64,000 nt of DNA from Fomes fomentarius (taxonomy: Eukaryota > Basidiomycota > Agaricomycetes > Polyporales > Polyporaceae): assembly GCA_022606135.1 (NCBI GenBank), contig JABYQN010000011.1:744001-808000 (forward strand), in the 5' to 3' direction. Each line of letters opens with the position of its first letter. The first letter of the stretch is position 1. This document shows positions 1 to 12,533 of the stretch, piece by piece. The notes below the pieces were generated by a model. It was not told where the DNA came from, did no database searches, and saw nothing but the letters and a program-made list of their open reading frames with translations. Both the position numbers and the translations under genes were made by a program.

Positions 1-600
1 GCGGTCCTGTGTACCACTTCCATCGCACCCCTCAAGTTCGTTTGACCTTCTCGGCCCTGGTGGCTGACCGTTCTCCATGGTCGTCGACTCGTCTTCGAGA
101 GGCCCTATGGCGGTGATGTGCGGAATGGCGAACGTGTATCCGCCTACTGGGAACTCGAACTCGAACTCGTGTCCGGGTCAGAGGTTTCCTCTCGACGATA
201 TATGCGCACGCATGTGATTCTTTTCCTTCTTGCGGACAACATCTTAGGTTATCTTTATTTGTATCACGACACTGTCACTCCTTCCATTCTCTCATCTCCA
301 CTCTGCTTTACCCCTCTATCGGATACACTCGTTAAAGTCTCTGTTGTTGTGTTCTTATGCCAGTGTTGTACGTTGCTTGCTGTACACGCATAGAATTGTA
401 TCTCCGTTATTAATCTGAAGCGTGTAGCTGTAACAGCCATATCCTAAGTTCAAATTAAGGAACTGGAGAAGAGGTGAATCGCTTTTTTTCCTGCTGGCGC
501 GGTGACTATGAGGGATGCCACACGCGCTACCCCGGTTGAGCTTGGGGATACTCGACGCATTCCGAGATGCAGCCTTGAAAGCTTCACGGCCTCGTCGGAC
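1..600 (+). repeat. 3' flank of a zinc-finger paralogue lying left of the window
   Basis: No gene is supported here. The stretch around 60-230 resembles DNA downstream of zinc-finger genes A (9750-9900) and C (22900-23040): a 'ggctgaccgttctccatgg' type block, then 'tgtccgggtc' and a 'cgatatatgcgcac' block in the same order. Inference: the window opens just after another A/C-type zinc-finger gene on the + strand. Positions 600-890 hold nothing recognisable apart from the probable promoter of the following glycosyltransferase. Confidence 0.45.
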
Positions 601-890
601 GTCGATCGCCAATAACGCCACAAAGTCGTGCATTTGATGCTTACATACGTATACATATATGACAAGGGCGTAACTGCGATGGGTGTCAGATTAGAGCGCT
701 TAGCGCTCAGTGACGTCCCTCGACGGCGGCATCACCCACATCCACTGTACTATACCACACATACATTTACTGCTGAACCCTCACACGTTCTACCATCATC
801 TAGCGAGGGTGAGTCCCCCCTACGCATACTATACACGCACATCCCCTATACCCAGTTCTAACTGCGCCTAACCGTGTACAGTTTCAACAA

Positions 891-3068
891 ATGGTTGTGA
901 TAGAGAAGCACGTCGTATGCTACGCCACACAGGCATGGGGTATGATCAAGTGATAAAGAGGCTTCATCCCAGATAATTGATACTAGTTCACGATAGGCCA
1001 TCTACGCCCTCTTATCCACCTCTCCGCACGATTCGTCAAGCTCCGCCCAGTCGTGGTCACGCTACTCGTCTCGAACGGCTACTACGATCGCATCAACACC
1101 GAGCTCTCCCGCAGCTTCGAGGAGGACGATGAAGAGCATGCCAAGCGCATTAGGCGAGCGTTCCCCAATATCGTGACTTACGCGCTAGGTTAATTGACGA
1201 GAGATGCCCCTAGAGTCATCGCAGTGGGCGATATCCAGGGCTTCTCATCCGAGGAGTTTGACCGGCAGTTCGAAGCTGCATGGAAGGCGCTCGATGGGGG
1301 AAGCGAGCTCATATGTTCTCATACCGGTGCACGCCATTCAGCGCTCCCGAAACCGCAGGCTGCAATACTAGATGTACGGCCTCCCGATCGTGAATCCGCT
1401 GTGGTGCTTATGCAAAGCTGTGTCTCTTTCGAAGTGTTTTGCTGCTGATGGCGTCAACTCAATCAAGGCCGTCAGCGGGGACACCGTGAAGATCTATGGC
1501 TGGCACCCTGGCTTGACGTATGCGCTCATCAACCTCTTCGCGCCAGAGAGATATGGCGGGAGGGGCAATCTTCGTCTGAAGGCTGAAGAGAAAGCACGTC
1601 TCACTGGGAGGCCGTATGAGGAAGTAGCCATCGAGGTATGAGCTTCGCAGATTCCATCTCCTCCGAGCTCGACTCACAAGTAATGACTGATTACGACGGA
1701 TTGCTGTTACAATCAACTAGCTCACGTTCAGACCGGGTGACAACGTTGTGCGCCTGTCCGGGGTCCCGCCAATGTACGAGTATGAACACTGGCCCCAAGA
1801 TGTGAGCTTCACTCGCTAAACTACTCCAAGCTCACAGTGGGCCGCCGCGATGGAAATGGAATTGGCTGAATGCTCTGTAGCTGATGTTGCCGCCGGGAAT
1901 TGGGGCGAAACTGTTTCCGCGCGTATTTGAGTGGGTCGTGTCTCTCCTTCGAGAGGGCGAGAAAATGCTCAACAAGGCTTGTCCCAGGACTCTCGAGAAG
2001 ACGGACGGTGTGTTCCTGTTCACGCCCGAGTCCTACGAGCCCGAGGCGGTCGCAACGGTGAGGCGTTGGTATGGAGAGACAGGTCGCCCCGCGTATGCGG
2101 TTGGGCCGCTTCTTCCTGCCGCGTCGAAGGCTGCGGCAGCCTCGAAGGAGAGAAAGCTGTCGAGCGAGTCGGACGGCATCCAGACGTTCCTCGATGATAC
2201 GCTCAAGAGCTGCGGAGAGCAATCTCTAGTCTACGTGAGTCGATATCATGCATTATGGCTGATGGCTTGACAGGAAGTCATGGAGTCTGTGTCAGATTTC
2301 ATTCGGGTCGATGTTATGGCCTGCGAAGTCCCCGGAGAAGATCTGGGCATTTGTGGACGTCCTTACAGAGCTCAACATTCCTTTTGTATGTCTCATGTCA
2401 CCATTTGCGTCCGATTTCTGCTCATAGTGTCTGCATCTCGTCATAGATTCTGAGCACTGCGTCGCCGACGGCGGTTGTGTCGGACGAGATCAAGGCAAAG
2501 GTCAAGGCATACGGCAAAGGGCTACTATCACCCTGGACGCCCCAGCAACTCATTTTGGACCACCTTGTACGCCGAAGCTTCCAAACACATCGGTTAGAGG
2601 GTCGCTCACTGGTGTATACAGGCTACCGGCTGGTTTGTAGCACACGGTGGACACAACGGTGTCACCGAAGCGATCTCGGCCGGTGTTCCTCAGTGCGTCC
2701 CTCGTCTCTCTCATCTTGTACTGCGCACATTCGTATAACTTCGTTCCGCATACAGGATCCTATGGCCCTTCGGCGGCGACCAGGCTCTTAACGCTGTCCT
2801 CATCACCGACATCCATAAGATCGGGTACGAGCTGCTCGAGGTGCGGACTGGGAGCGGGCTCAAGCCGATCTATCGCACCGGATTTGTACCGAAAAACACT
2901 GTCGACGCGCTCAAGGCGGAGGCGCGTGAGGTGCTCGCAAAGGCGTTTGGCGAAAACGGGAAGGAGAAGCGGGCGAGGCTGGAGGAGGTGAGGAAGGGTG
3001 TGACGGCTGCGTGGAAGGAGGGTGGGTCATCGTGGCGGGATGCATCTGGGTTCTTGGACAGTCTGTAG
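891..3068 (+). pseudogene. UDP-glycosyltransferase GT1 (disrupted copy)
   Basis: This is a family 1 (GT-B fold) UDP-glycosyltransferase, which moves a sugar from UDP-sugar to a small lipophilic acceptor; the acceptor cannot be predicted. Nine exons can be read: 891-939, 997-1373, about 1418-1635, 1721-1801, 1881-2234, 2296-2385, 2447-2566, 2622-2692 and 2756-3068, with introns of about 45-80 bp. Exon 1 gives MVVIEKHVVCYATQAWG and joins in frame to HLRPLIHL. The donor-sugar motif WFVAHGGHNGVTEAI (a fungal form of the plant PSPG box) spans exon 8, and WPFGGDQALN follows in exon 9. The expected length is about 500 residues. An in-frame TAA at 1191-1193 interrupts exon 2 after VTYALG, where the 50.9-53.1 kb copy reads TCA (Ser). 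The exon 2/3 junction is uncertain. Confidence 0.88.
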
Positions 3069-3597
3069 CTTTGCAGTGGTGGGTTCTGACATCTCGATTG
3101 GTATCACAATTTTGACCTTGTTTTTTATGCTGCACAGCAAACTGTGAAGCGATGCCGAGGCGATATTTCCGCGCGATACCGACCATCATCTGTTCCGGCG
3201 TCTCACATCGCTCCGTGTTCAGACATGCCAGACCCTGCTCGTATAACAGCGACTGAGTCCCAAATGCTATTACTATCACCGACTTCCACAATGCCAGCTG
3301 CGATCTTCTCCAGGACCACCGCTTATACAATTTTCCCCTGCCAACCTATAGGAGTCCTGCATCGTCGCCTACTACCTACGACAGACTCCACTCCGCAGGT
3401 CTGAAATCTTTCTCATCAACCTTGTGCACTGATACTGGTACACTTCTAGTGGACAAGGTTAGCGCTATATCAGTGAGGAGTGCCTCTTGATTGTTCGCCA
3501 GGACCATATATAAGCAATCTCGTCAGCACAGTATCTCAAGCACATGTACTGTCTCCACGCCTTCGTCTCTCCATCTTCATTACCTTCATCAAGCAAA
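3069..3597. other. intergenic region with no recognised gene
   Basis: This stretch lies between the GT1 stop and the DUF6533 start. Short open frames occur on both strands, but none has family similarity or sensible splicing. It probably holds the GT1 3' end and the DUF6533 promoter. Confidence 0.5.
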
Positions 3598-5249
3598 TGG
3601 AAAGTTTCACTGACCAAGAAGACATCATAATCGATGCATACAAAAAGTGTATACCTCCCTCTAGCTAGGTGTATATGTGCTGATGTGCACTGTTAGGTGG
3701 ATCTCGCTAGCGCTCTACACCGGCGCGACCGGTACGCACAACGTCTTTTCAAATGGGGCTTTCAATCTCATCTCGTTCAGCTCTATTCTGCTTCGACTAC
3801 AGCATAACCATAGGTTCCGAAGTTAGGCTGATTTGGCCCCGTCGGCTGTCGGGACCCTCCATTCTCTTCTACACAGTCCGCTATCCAGCCCTCCTCAACA
3901 CGCTCTTTGTCATACTCAATGAAGTACTTTGGAGAGGTATCAGCAATGAGGTAAACTTCTGTATGATGTATGGGTCTTATCTGGGTCATATCTGATCAGT
4001 CTGTGTTAACTTAGAGGTTAAAGAGTGGTATTCTGATGCTTTACACTGGTTACTAACCTCGTTTCCGCTAGCTGTTCTATCTTAATTCGGATACAAATGT
4101 TCTTAGACGTGCTACTGCTCACATCGGCGGCAGGTTTGTGTTGTCTTTCTACTCCGTGGACGGGTCTGACCCCCCAAAATGAACAGTTTTCTCCGCACTC
4201 CGAGCATTTGCGTTGACACAGTGCAATCGTGTCATATTGGTTCTACTTCTCCTGATTGGACTGATCAACCCAGCAATATCGACGGTGAGTAGCTGTACAC
4301 TCAAGGGCTCACGGTGGCTCATGTATGAGGACAGTACAGCTTTGTTCAGTCAGTCACATATCTCATCACATCTCCTATCGAAGTATGTGGTTTCCATACA
4401 ACCCTGAGTGAGGTGAACTTCGAGAAGTGAGTGGCACAAACTTACTGGAGATCATGTCATGATAAACTGAACAGAGTGGCGGTTGTTCAGCTGTATGCGT
4501 CTCGTGATGAATGTTCGGATGTGAACGATGTTTATCTCATTTGACAACATAGGGATGATCGGCGCGCGCACAGCGTCAGTTTTTGCTGACAGCCTGGTGC
4601 TCTTGATTACTTGGCGAACAACGTGGTCTGTCAGCGTAGATGCATCCCAGCTCGGGATACGATCTACAGTGTCTAGTGTCATGATGACAGATGGTGAGCT
4701 TTCACCAGTGGCAGTCGCTCTTAGCAAAACTAGTCTCTGACTCTGGTGTTGTGTATATTAGGAACACTCTACTTTGCGTGAGTCTGTTTTGTATGTTACA
4801 TTTTTCTGATCTAAAACAGTATATTGTCAGCATTCTCCTGGCTGTCAATTTAGCCGCGCTTGGTCTCAGCAGAATTGTCGACGTAAGGGTCATATGATGT
4901 TCTAGCAACTCCGCCCCTCGCTCATGATAATATCTTGTAGTATATCGAAGTCATCTCGACATGGATCGCTGTGTAAGCAAGCTTCCTTGCAGCAAGCACG
5001 AGCTGGATGCACTAACCGAACCTCTTCTCTAGCTTCAGTGCGATCATGATGTCTCGGCTTATCATTGACCTACACGATGTGTGCTACTCTGCCGGAAGCA
5101 CAACCACACCCTCGATCGTTTCGAACCCCGTCTTTGCCAGTCAAAATGCTAGTACTACCTCTCATCACCGGGCCGCACTTGACCCGGTGTATGGTATCCT
5201 CGAGTCGCAAAGGAGTGCATCACAGGTCGATGATGACAACAACGTCTGA
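3598..5249 (+). CDS. DUF6533-type multi-pass membrane protein
   Basis: This is a fungal multi-pass membrane protein of unknown function. The likely start is ATG 3598 (MESFTDQEDIIIDAYKK). Later exons give the family signature: FDYSITIGSEVRLIWPRR with FYTVRYPALLNTLF (near 3780-3920), FSALRAFALTQC followed by a hydrophobic VILVLLLLIGLINPA segment (near 4190-4270), ASVFADSLVLLITWRTTWSV (near 4570-4640), YIVSILLAVNLAALGLSRIVD (near 4820-4880), and FSAIMMSRLIIDLHDV with a polar tail ending at 5249. About eight or nine short exons are needed and the boundaries are approximate. The section near 3650-3750 is hard to splice, so partial decay is possible. There is no counterpart between the split glycosyltransferase and R2' in the right arm. 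A paralogue lies at 57.9-59.7 kb. Confidence 0.72.
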
Positions 5250-5608
5250 GGGCAACCAGGTAGGCATGCTATCTCATACTAGTGACTCTGCGTTGAGGCC
5301 AACTCGCATGCAGGCATACAAGAGCAGTCACTGTCTTTCATTGCAACAGTTAATGGGACTCGTTTGGCAGTTCAGGATGACTATGGCATGCCTTTACACA
5401 AAAGTCTACATACAGTAGACACTGAATCTGTTTGCTCTCTATATGTTTCATAGACTGATGACTCGTCTTCACTTGGATGGGTTTTCGCTTCAGTAGTGCT
5501 GCTATATATATGAGCTGGACGCACTGGGATGTTTACTCTCGCCTGCTAAGAAGCACATCACAAACAGGGATCGTCCCTCTGCACTAGGAAACTATAAGTC
5601 TACGGTGC
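5250..5608. other. spacer before repeat R2
   Basis: No gene is recognised. It lies just outside the point (about 5609) where inverted homology with the right arm begins. Confidence 0.45.
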
Positions 5609-7700
5609 ACGTATTTCGATATGTTCTCAGCAGCAGAGTCCTCTCGAAGACGAGATCTCGATTGATCGTGGCTGTCTCTCCTTCAGTCACGTGATCAAAT
5701 TGGCCAAACAAGAATCTCAGTGAGACAACATTGAGGAGGACCAGGACCTACATGGTCATCGCAGATTCGTGATCGAGAGGTAGGCGATGCGGTAGGGGTG
5801 CAAGCGCCATGCATGTGTCATGAAAGCTGTGCACAGGTAAGCCGATTGCAACAAGACAATGCGCGAAAAGCCTCCCTTCGCGCATGTCTTCCACCACAAA
5901 CCCTCACTGCCTGATCTGTCTCGCCTCCGTCTTGCCCTTCATCCATGCTACTCTAAGTTGCTCTGTCTACGCTCCGCTCTGATCTAGAGCTGGTATGGCG
6001 AGCCGTGCTGTGATCTCGTAATACCCCTGTTCGGGTCTGGCCACCAAACCACTGCGCCGTCGTGTTCCTTGAAACTGGCTCTCTGTGGAATCTGGGATGT
6101 GTATCAGATTTGATCCGGCTACTCGGCTTCAAATACCCTAGAAGGACTCACCATCGCTGCCACAGATGTCTGACTACTCCCGAGATGTCGCTACCCCTAT
6201 TGAGGCGGATGAGGGATGGATCAGCTGGTGTAAGTAGAGTAAACCAGGTGAGTGTTCACCGTCTTCCGAGTTCTCAAGCATATGCTGCCGGCCACCAACT
6301 AGCCTCCGCCGGATGGCCACCCGTGCTAGTCTAAGAGCTCCTACGGTGGTCACGGGCGAAAAGTGGCCTTAATCGGGCTCATATATCCTATATCCGGGTA
6401 CGCGTCGGGCTCGCGTCGCAAACAACTGCCCAACATCCTGTACTGCGAGCCATCGACTTGGCTTTCAGATTATGGTAGGTGGCTCACTCTTTGCTCCGGT
6501 TTCATACCGAGTTGTGGTTATGGTCGCTCTAGCCTAGAACCTGCATCTCAGCCTGAACCCTGGACGGCATCTGGATATCCATCCCTATCTGGTCTATCGG
6601 CTCTAGGAATCTCAGTCCAGCTATCAAACTCGAGGTACTCCGCGGCCACTCTCTGTGCTCATCACCTTCAGACGCGAGGCTTGAGGGTTCGCTCTGCACG
6701 TTCCACCAATCAAACCGGTGTTCTACGAATGCAGCATGTCAGCCGCTGGACATCGACAGCGAATCACAGGTGAGTACTTGCTTACGATCTTCCAGTTCAT
6801 TCGCGCCTCCTCACCGGCCTGATGGCGAGCTGGGCGTGTTAGTTCGATTCAGAATCATTGAGTGGTCGAAAGGGCTAGCCTCGTTCCAATGTCTCTCCAG
6901 CACCCCCTCGAACCTGCAAAGGCCCATGTAACAGTGACGCACGACGCAAATTAGAGGTGATCTAACTCACTGTCTGAAACCCCGGAGCCGAGGGGAGATA
7001 TCGCCGGCCATACATATAGTGATCCGGCGTGCGCCTTGCCTGCACGTGCTGGGTTCTCTTCCAAGGCCAGTGTCGCACCTGTACGTTGGAGTGATGTTGA
7101 CCCACCACTCGAGACCCTTACTGCACGCCCGTCGTATCCGATAGATCAAACGAGGTGGTGGTTGAGGGTACCGAGTGGCGTGACTGGCACGCTTAAGACA
7201 CTCGCGGATGTTGTGACATCTCCAGCGAATTATGGCGACTGGTGAATATGCAGGTCGTCAGATCGCTGGAGATGACACCTTACCAATCAGTCAAGCTGGG
7301 TTACCACGAAGACGTCTGTGTTGTCTCAAAACTGACTGTGAGGGAAACGCTCAGTCGTCAGGGTTGGGCAAGTGACTCACTCGAGATGCGATCTGAGTAT
7401 CACCGCGGCCTCTACTGCTTTCTCGACGCCATGAAAGTCTATATGTGCGCTCAGTCGTCGTGAGTGGGATGATGATGCAATGTACTGCTCAATCGTGTAG
7501 AGGATGAGGGATGTCTTGTCCAAGTGCATCCGTAAGCGGGACTTAGATGTCGGGTAGGCAGTATTGCCTCCTGCCGAGGACATCCCCACATCTCCACCGC
7601 ACCCACAAAGCACGTATAATTGTCAATCGCCTCTTGACGACGAGATTGAACACAGAGTTGGATGAAAGGAGCACTATGCTTCCCGAGTCATCTAACTCGT
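5609..7700 (+). repeat. dispersed non-coding repeat R2, left arm
   Basis: This block of about 2 kb is present inverted at 44.4-46.5 kb; for example, the block at 6355-6390 matches 45730-45765, and 5921-5990 matches 46118-46190. It is also a diverged relative of R1 at 10.6, 18.85 and 39-41.3 kb. The same succession of blocks recurs: a CACGTG hexamer (5688-5693), a pyrimidine-rich 'accacaaaccctcactgcctg' type segment near 5890, a GGTGAGTG(T/C)TCACC near-palindrome at about 6247, and a 'cggccaccaact' block near 6290. No reading frame stays open across copies. It precedes zinc-finger gene A, as R1a precedes B and R1b precedes C. Its end is uncertain. Confidence 0.65.
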
Positions 7701-7959
7701 CGTTGCGGAAAAACTCACATGAGGGTGTAGCTAGGGCCTTTCATCTCGCGAATCGATCCGAGCACATCATCTGCTAGGGTAGTGGTCCGCTGCTCCTCGA
7801 GCGATAGACTCTGGACGTCGATTCCAACCCGTTGATTTCGTCCAGCCCAGCAGCGGTCACTCACCAGATGCTCCTGACAGACAAATAGCATGCGCGCGAG
7901 CCCCTCACAAGTCTCTGGATCAGACTACAGGTCCTTATGGCAAGAAGGAAAGGTCGCGA

Positions 7960-8528
7960 AGATATAGGATGTGCAGGTCATCGAGTACGGGGTGGCTCAG
8001 ACGATGAGCGCGCTCCCGACAGCAGTGCTGGCAGCGACGCGCGCGATGTTCTGCGTGGAGGTCACGTGTGACGCGACGCGGATCAGCGTTTGGCCATCCG
8101 ATTCGATGGCCTCGCTCGAACTCTCTCAGCTCTCCTTCGTCTTCGTCCTCCTCGCTCTCGTCTGCCCTTCTGTTCACTGTACACTCTACTCGAACTCCAC
8201 GTTCTAGCAGGTCACCGTCGTCTTCGTCGGCATGGCTCTCAGCACGCATCCTCATATGCTACCGTGTCGCGGATCCGTCTCTATGGCTCTATCTGGGGAC
8301 CTAGCCTGGACACCCGCCCTTCTGCGCAAAGCAAGGTCCTTCCATGCTTCATACTGCTCATTGCTGTGGTCATGCACAATTGGCTGGGGATGCGGCACGA
8401 CAAGGGCAAAACAGACGAAAACAACGCGTCTATTTCACGGTCCGTAACGCGACTCGACGCAACCACAGAGCTTCAATTCACAACCACTCCTCCTTCCTCC
8501 CCTACACGACACTCCGCATAGTACACTC
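7960..8528 (+). promoter_or_regulatory. shared upstream module of zinc-finger gene A
   Basis: DNA upstream of A is homologous to that upstream of C and D. A distal block 'ggggtggctcagacgatgag' starts at 7989, and a proximal block 'acaacgcgtctat' holds ACGCGT at 8424-8429, 105 bp before the ATG. ACGCGT is the MluI cell-cycle box bound by MBF in yeasts; a role here is inference from conservation among paralogues. The mirror copy lies at about 43415-43960. Confidence 0.6.
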
Positions 8529-9584
8529 ATGCACACCTACCACCAATACTTCACTATCCCATTTGGTTTCGCTAGACGCGATTCGAGTGAAGACTACGGC
8601 GCCGAGAGCCAGGACCCTGTTGTCGAAGAGGCCGCTCGCTACGCATTCAATACACCCCGTTCATGCATGGGCTGGTTTCCCAACATTGACTTCTCGGGCC
8701 CTGCTGGTTCCGGAATCGTTCAAAATGGCGTCGCGCAGACTGGGTCCCCCTCTTTGGTTCTTGCAGACTCCGGGAACCCGTACCCACTCGAGCCACGGGC
8801 GTTCTCCTTCGGCGCCCAACAGCACTGGGGCCCGGACCGCGCATTTCAACATCCACTCAATGACGGAGCTCGGCCTTCTATCGCTCAAACGTCGACTTCC
8901 TTCGACTGGACGTCCGAGTATGGCCAACCACCGCCAGCCCAGACGTCTGATCCATTTGCTGCGATGGATGCTATGGCCGCCTACATGCAGCCCATGACAG
9001 ACGTTTCTAGCTTGGCTAGTGGAAGCTCTGTCCAACCAACGCACGCGGATGTCACCAGCACAGCGCTGACACAAGCCACACCAGAGATGCTCCAACCAGT
9101 TTTCAGCCATCTCGATGGCAGGGCTACACTCGAGAAGGACAAGGCTAAGCCCAAGGGCAAGGCTACACCCAAGGGCAAGGCTAAACCCAGAGGCAAGGCT
9201 AAATCCAAAGGCGATGCTCAAACTACATGGAAGGCTAAATCGAAGGGTGGCAAGGTTAGACCCGATCACCGGAAGTTCCCCTGCACATGGACTGGCTGCT
9301 CCGAAAGTGCGTATCCCGTCGTTCATGCCCTCCCCAGATGATGAGCTGACGGTGCGTATGATTTAACAGCGTTTACGAGAAAGTGCAACATGACAAGGCA
9401 CGTCAAGGTCATACATGAGAAGATCAGAGAGTTCCAGTGCGATAAATGCAAGCACGCGTTTGGCACAGAGAACGACTTGGCGAGACATGCCGGGGAGGCT
9501 AGTCGATTCAAAGGAGGGGTGCATGTATTCAGTAACTCTTGCCCGGGTGAGCCAAAGTGCGGGGAGCGCAATCAGACGGATTGA
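8529..9584 (+). CDS. C2H2 zinc-finger protein A
   Basis: This is a probable nuclear DNA-binding protein of about 330 residues; the target is unknown. Exon 1 is 8529-9306, the intron 9307-9369 (GTGCGT...CAG), and exon 2 9370-9584. The long N-terminus is Ser/Pro/Gln-rich and disordered-looking. It is followed by a basic Lys/Gly/Ala repeat (PKGKAT type, about 9145-9215) and then finger 1, which is made across the splice: FPCTWTGCSE joined to TFTRKCNMTRHVKVIHEK (C-x4-C-x12-H-x4-H). Finger 2, QCDKCKHAFGTENDLARH, lacks a normally spaced second His; a Cys-Pro follows 17 residues later. The 3' end could contain a further intron (GGTGAGCC near 9544). The mirror copy is A' at 42.3-43.4 kb. Confidence 0.85.
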
Positions 9585-10579
9585 AGAGTTCTCGGTACGT
9601 GCGCTCTCTCGACACTTGTGTGCTAAACGTGTCTTGCTAACGACGTCCTGGGGATGTGCAGACAGACAGACGCCCACGAGTCGCGTGCGCTACCAGTATA
9701 TCATCCCTCAAGCCGACCTCCCTCCTCGTGTGCTCAGCTCCGGAAGCTGGATACTCGATGTGGCCGCCGACTCTCGATGGAGAGATGTTCTACCGGTGAT
9801 GAACGAGGTTAGATGAGGTCATATCGTCGCTTGCATCGTCTATTGGGAGCCCGTCTCCGGGTCGGCCGGAGGGGTCTCCCCCTCGGCGATGTATGCGCAA
9901 AGAATGGGCTTGCCGTCATCTCTCTTTTATCACACTCCGTTATGACTATTTTCGTTACGTTGATAGATTACCTTGATTTCGTTCAACTTTGGATTTTGCG
10001 CAATTTGGATGTTAGACGCTGTGTTGTACTACTTGCCTTGACTCATGCCTACTCTCCACTACGATCTTGGAATCTCGCTGCGGTGTATGTTGCCGTATCA
10101 TGTATTGTTGCGTCATGTAGACCAAATTGTATCAAAGCCGTCTCATCTGCTCCAACTCGTTGCATCCGTCGCGAGGCTGTCAGGACTCTGTACATCTCGT
10201 ATGTCTCAGATGCGCTTACTTCTCTGCCACTCTCAACAATCTGTGAACATGGAACTGACCGCTCCATCCTCGCTCGTCGTGGACAAGGTCAATACGAAGT
10301 CCTATTACAGATCATCTTTGTGCGCCGCTTGGAGGAAGAATTTCACAGGGTGCTCCTACTCAGCGATCTGTTTGCTCCACCTGTTGATCGAACGTACAGG
10401 AGGAGAAGTGTCACTCGAGCCCCATGGCTGCCGCAAGTTGCATGCACGGGCATAAATGTATTCAGTGTCGCACGGCTACACCAAACGGCGTTGTGAATGC
10501 TGTATCGAGGAGTACGGCCGAGTAAAGCTTAAGTGTTTTACCGTGCATCGTAGTTCGAGTAAATGGAGAAAAACAGTGC
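9585..10579 (+). other. 3' flank of zinc-finger A
   Basis: No gene is supported. The flank is homologous to 22768-23150 downstream of C ('accggtgatgaacgag' and 'tattggga' blocks at about 9793-9850) and to the right-arm mirror at about 41320-42306. Long open frames here are not conserved as proteins. Confidence 0.55.
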
Positions 10580-12511
10580 CGATAGACCTCACTGAAGACA
10601 GAATGACCTAAAGCAGCTAGCTAATGACAGCCTCCAGCGCGACGCGTCGTCGGCTGTAGTAGTCACGTGACCGCGACACCGGACAAGACCCTCGAATCTC
10701 GATGACCGCGATAACAATTAGGAGTGCAATTGCCGCAGCAACGCAGCAACAAGTACTTGTTAGCGTGCAGTAGCCGGCGAGGTGAGAGCGGGCAAGCGAT
10801 CAGATTCAAAACAGAGACAAAGGGTGAAAGGAGAGACTCGCCTGCTGCATGTCATACACGCCTCTCATCCCACATTTCCTGACCACGAACCTCCACTCTG
10901 CCTGGCTTGTCTCCCTTCCGTCTGAGCCTTTGTCTTCCATGATGCGTCGTCGTATGCTTCTGTCTCGTCCACCAGATCTGGTGCTGCATGCCTCTGTAAC
11001 TCGTTGGGACTGCTGTTTTGATTCTGGATACCGCCACGCCGTCTTGTTCATGAATAGTGACTCTCCCTGACATTGGGCGCATCTTAGGAGCTTCGTCATA
11101 AAGACACTGAACTGTATTACCGTGGCTATGATGATTGTCTGTAACGTCCAACGTCCGACACTCTGAGCTTGGGTGCTCCCACTGGTCAACTTGCACCGCT
11201 TGACAATACCCCTCTGCGACCAACAGAGGGGATCAGCTGAGCCTATAACGAAGCAAGAACGGACGAGGTGAGTGCTCACCGCCCCGTATTTCCCCCCCTC
11301 CTCTGTCTCCCCGGCCGCCAACCTATCATGTCAAAGTTAGGTAGCTGTCGCTAGAGCACACCTCCGTATATCCTTGCGTGAGGAGCGCATGACGGCTTTC
11401 AGAGTCGTTGCTTCCTGCTTCCTCGAGATCGGTCGCTCTCGTGGCATTTTTGCCATCTATCGCAGGTAGCAGTACTGCCTCAGCAGTGTGAAGGGCTCTG
11501 GGCTATGCAATCACTCACTCTGGGTCGACACTCGCTGTCCGTGAGGCGCGAGCGTTGTAGCTCTAAGGGGACCAATGATGATCTCTTTGGGTGCCATCGA
11601 CTGAAATGACAATCTAGCTACGAGATTCGATAACGGACTGCAGGTGAGTACGCACCACATGTTCTCAATGGAGAAATTGCGTGTAAGGCCCGCGTCGTCA
11701 GCGCCGGGGTGATACAGAGAGGAGGTATTCCATCCTATCAATAGTGTACGGATGAACAGCCAGTGCAGAGTCGTCGCGATGGGCCTGACATAACTTAGAG
11801 TTGGATCTATAGCCGCATCAACAAACGTGCACGGCGCGGTAGCATCATGGGAATCCGTTCGTACCTTTGCTGCTTCGCGTACATATTGACTTCAAGTCCA
11901 GAACTCGAGCTCTAGCCAGCCATGAGGGAATCACGGAACTCTGGTGAATGAGATCTATACTTATCTCTACCTATGCTGTCCACTCCGCAGCTTCTCGCAG
12001 TCGCGCGCTTTGAGCGCAGTGTGGATCCCTGCGCAGCGTGTCAGACAGATTAGCTCAATAACGAGGGTGCGAGAAGACCCGAATATTGAACCACGCGATA
12101 TAGGGCGCAGGGGTTTGAGTATCGATGGCACCCCGCCAGGGATCTAGTCAGGAAAAGGCTGGCTTTGGCCGAACCCACTCCATCGTTCTCGAGGATAGTA
12201 CTCGCAGCTGGGCATGTGAAACGAGGCTCTGGCAGTGTAGAGCTCGACCACAGGCATAGTCATGCATGAACTACTGAAAGGTGGTTATGAGGGAACCGTT
12301 CATGGGTCAGAGTTCTCCGAAGCGACTCACTAAGAGGTCGTGATAGGGTTTCGAGATTCTCTACCACTTGCTTCTACTCAGTGACAGACATCAATGAAGA
12401 TGTATGATTAGTCCGGGTCGGGGGGCAGAAGATAATTTCACGACGACTTGTGTGGAGGATGGATGCGGGGCGTTATATTGTTGGTCAGTCGTTGAGAGAA
12501 CTTGAAGTCGC
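10580..12511 (+). repeat. dispersed non-coding repeat R1a
   Basis: A repeat of about 1.9 kb that recurs at 18848-20926 (same strand) and at about 39030-41330 (inverted). Conserved markers in order are ACGCGT (10642-10647), CACGTG (10664-10669), 'gatcagattcaaaacagaga' near 10799, 'accacgaacctccactctgc' near 10881, a GGTGAGTGCTCACC near-palindrome near 11268, and a terminal 'gttatattgttggtc' block near 12470. All three reading frames are broken in every copy. No target-site duplication or terminal inverted repeat was found by eye. It precedes zinc-finger B. Confidence 0.75.
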
Positions 12512-12533
12512 GATAGTATCCCTGCCTGGCCGT

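Noticed and set aside
10806..11321. Open frames inside repeats R1 and R2
   Set aside because: Different frames are open in each copy and the repeats differ by many non-triplet indels.
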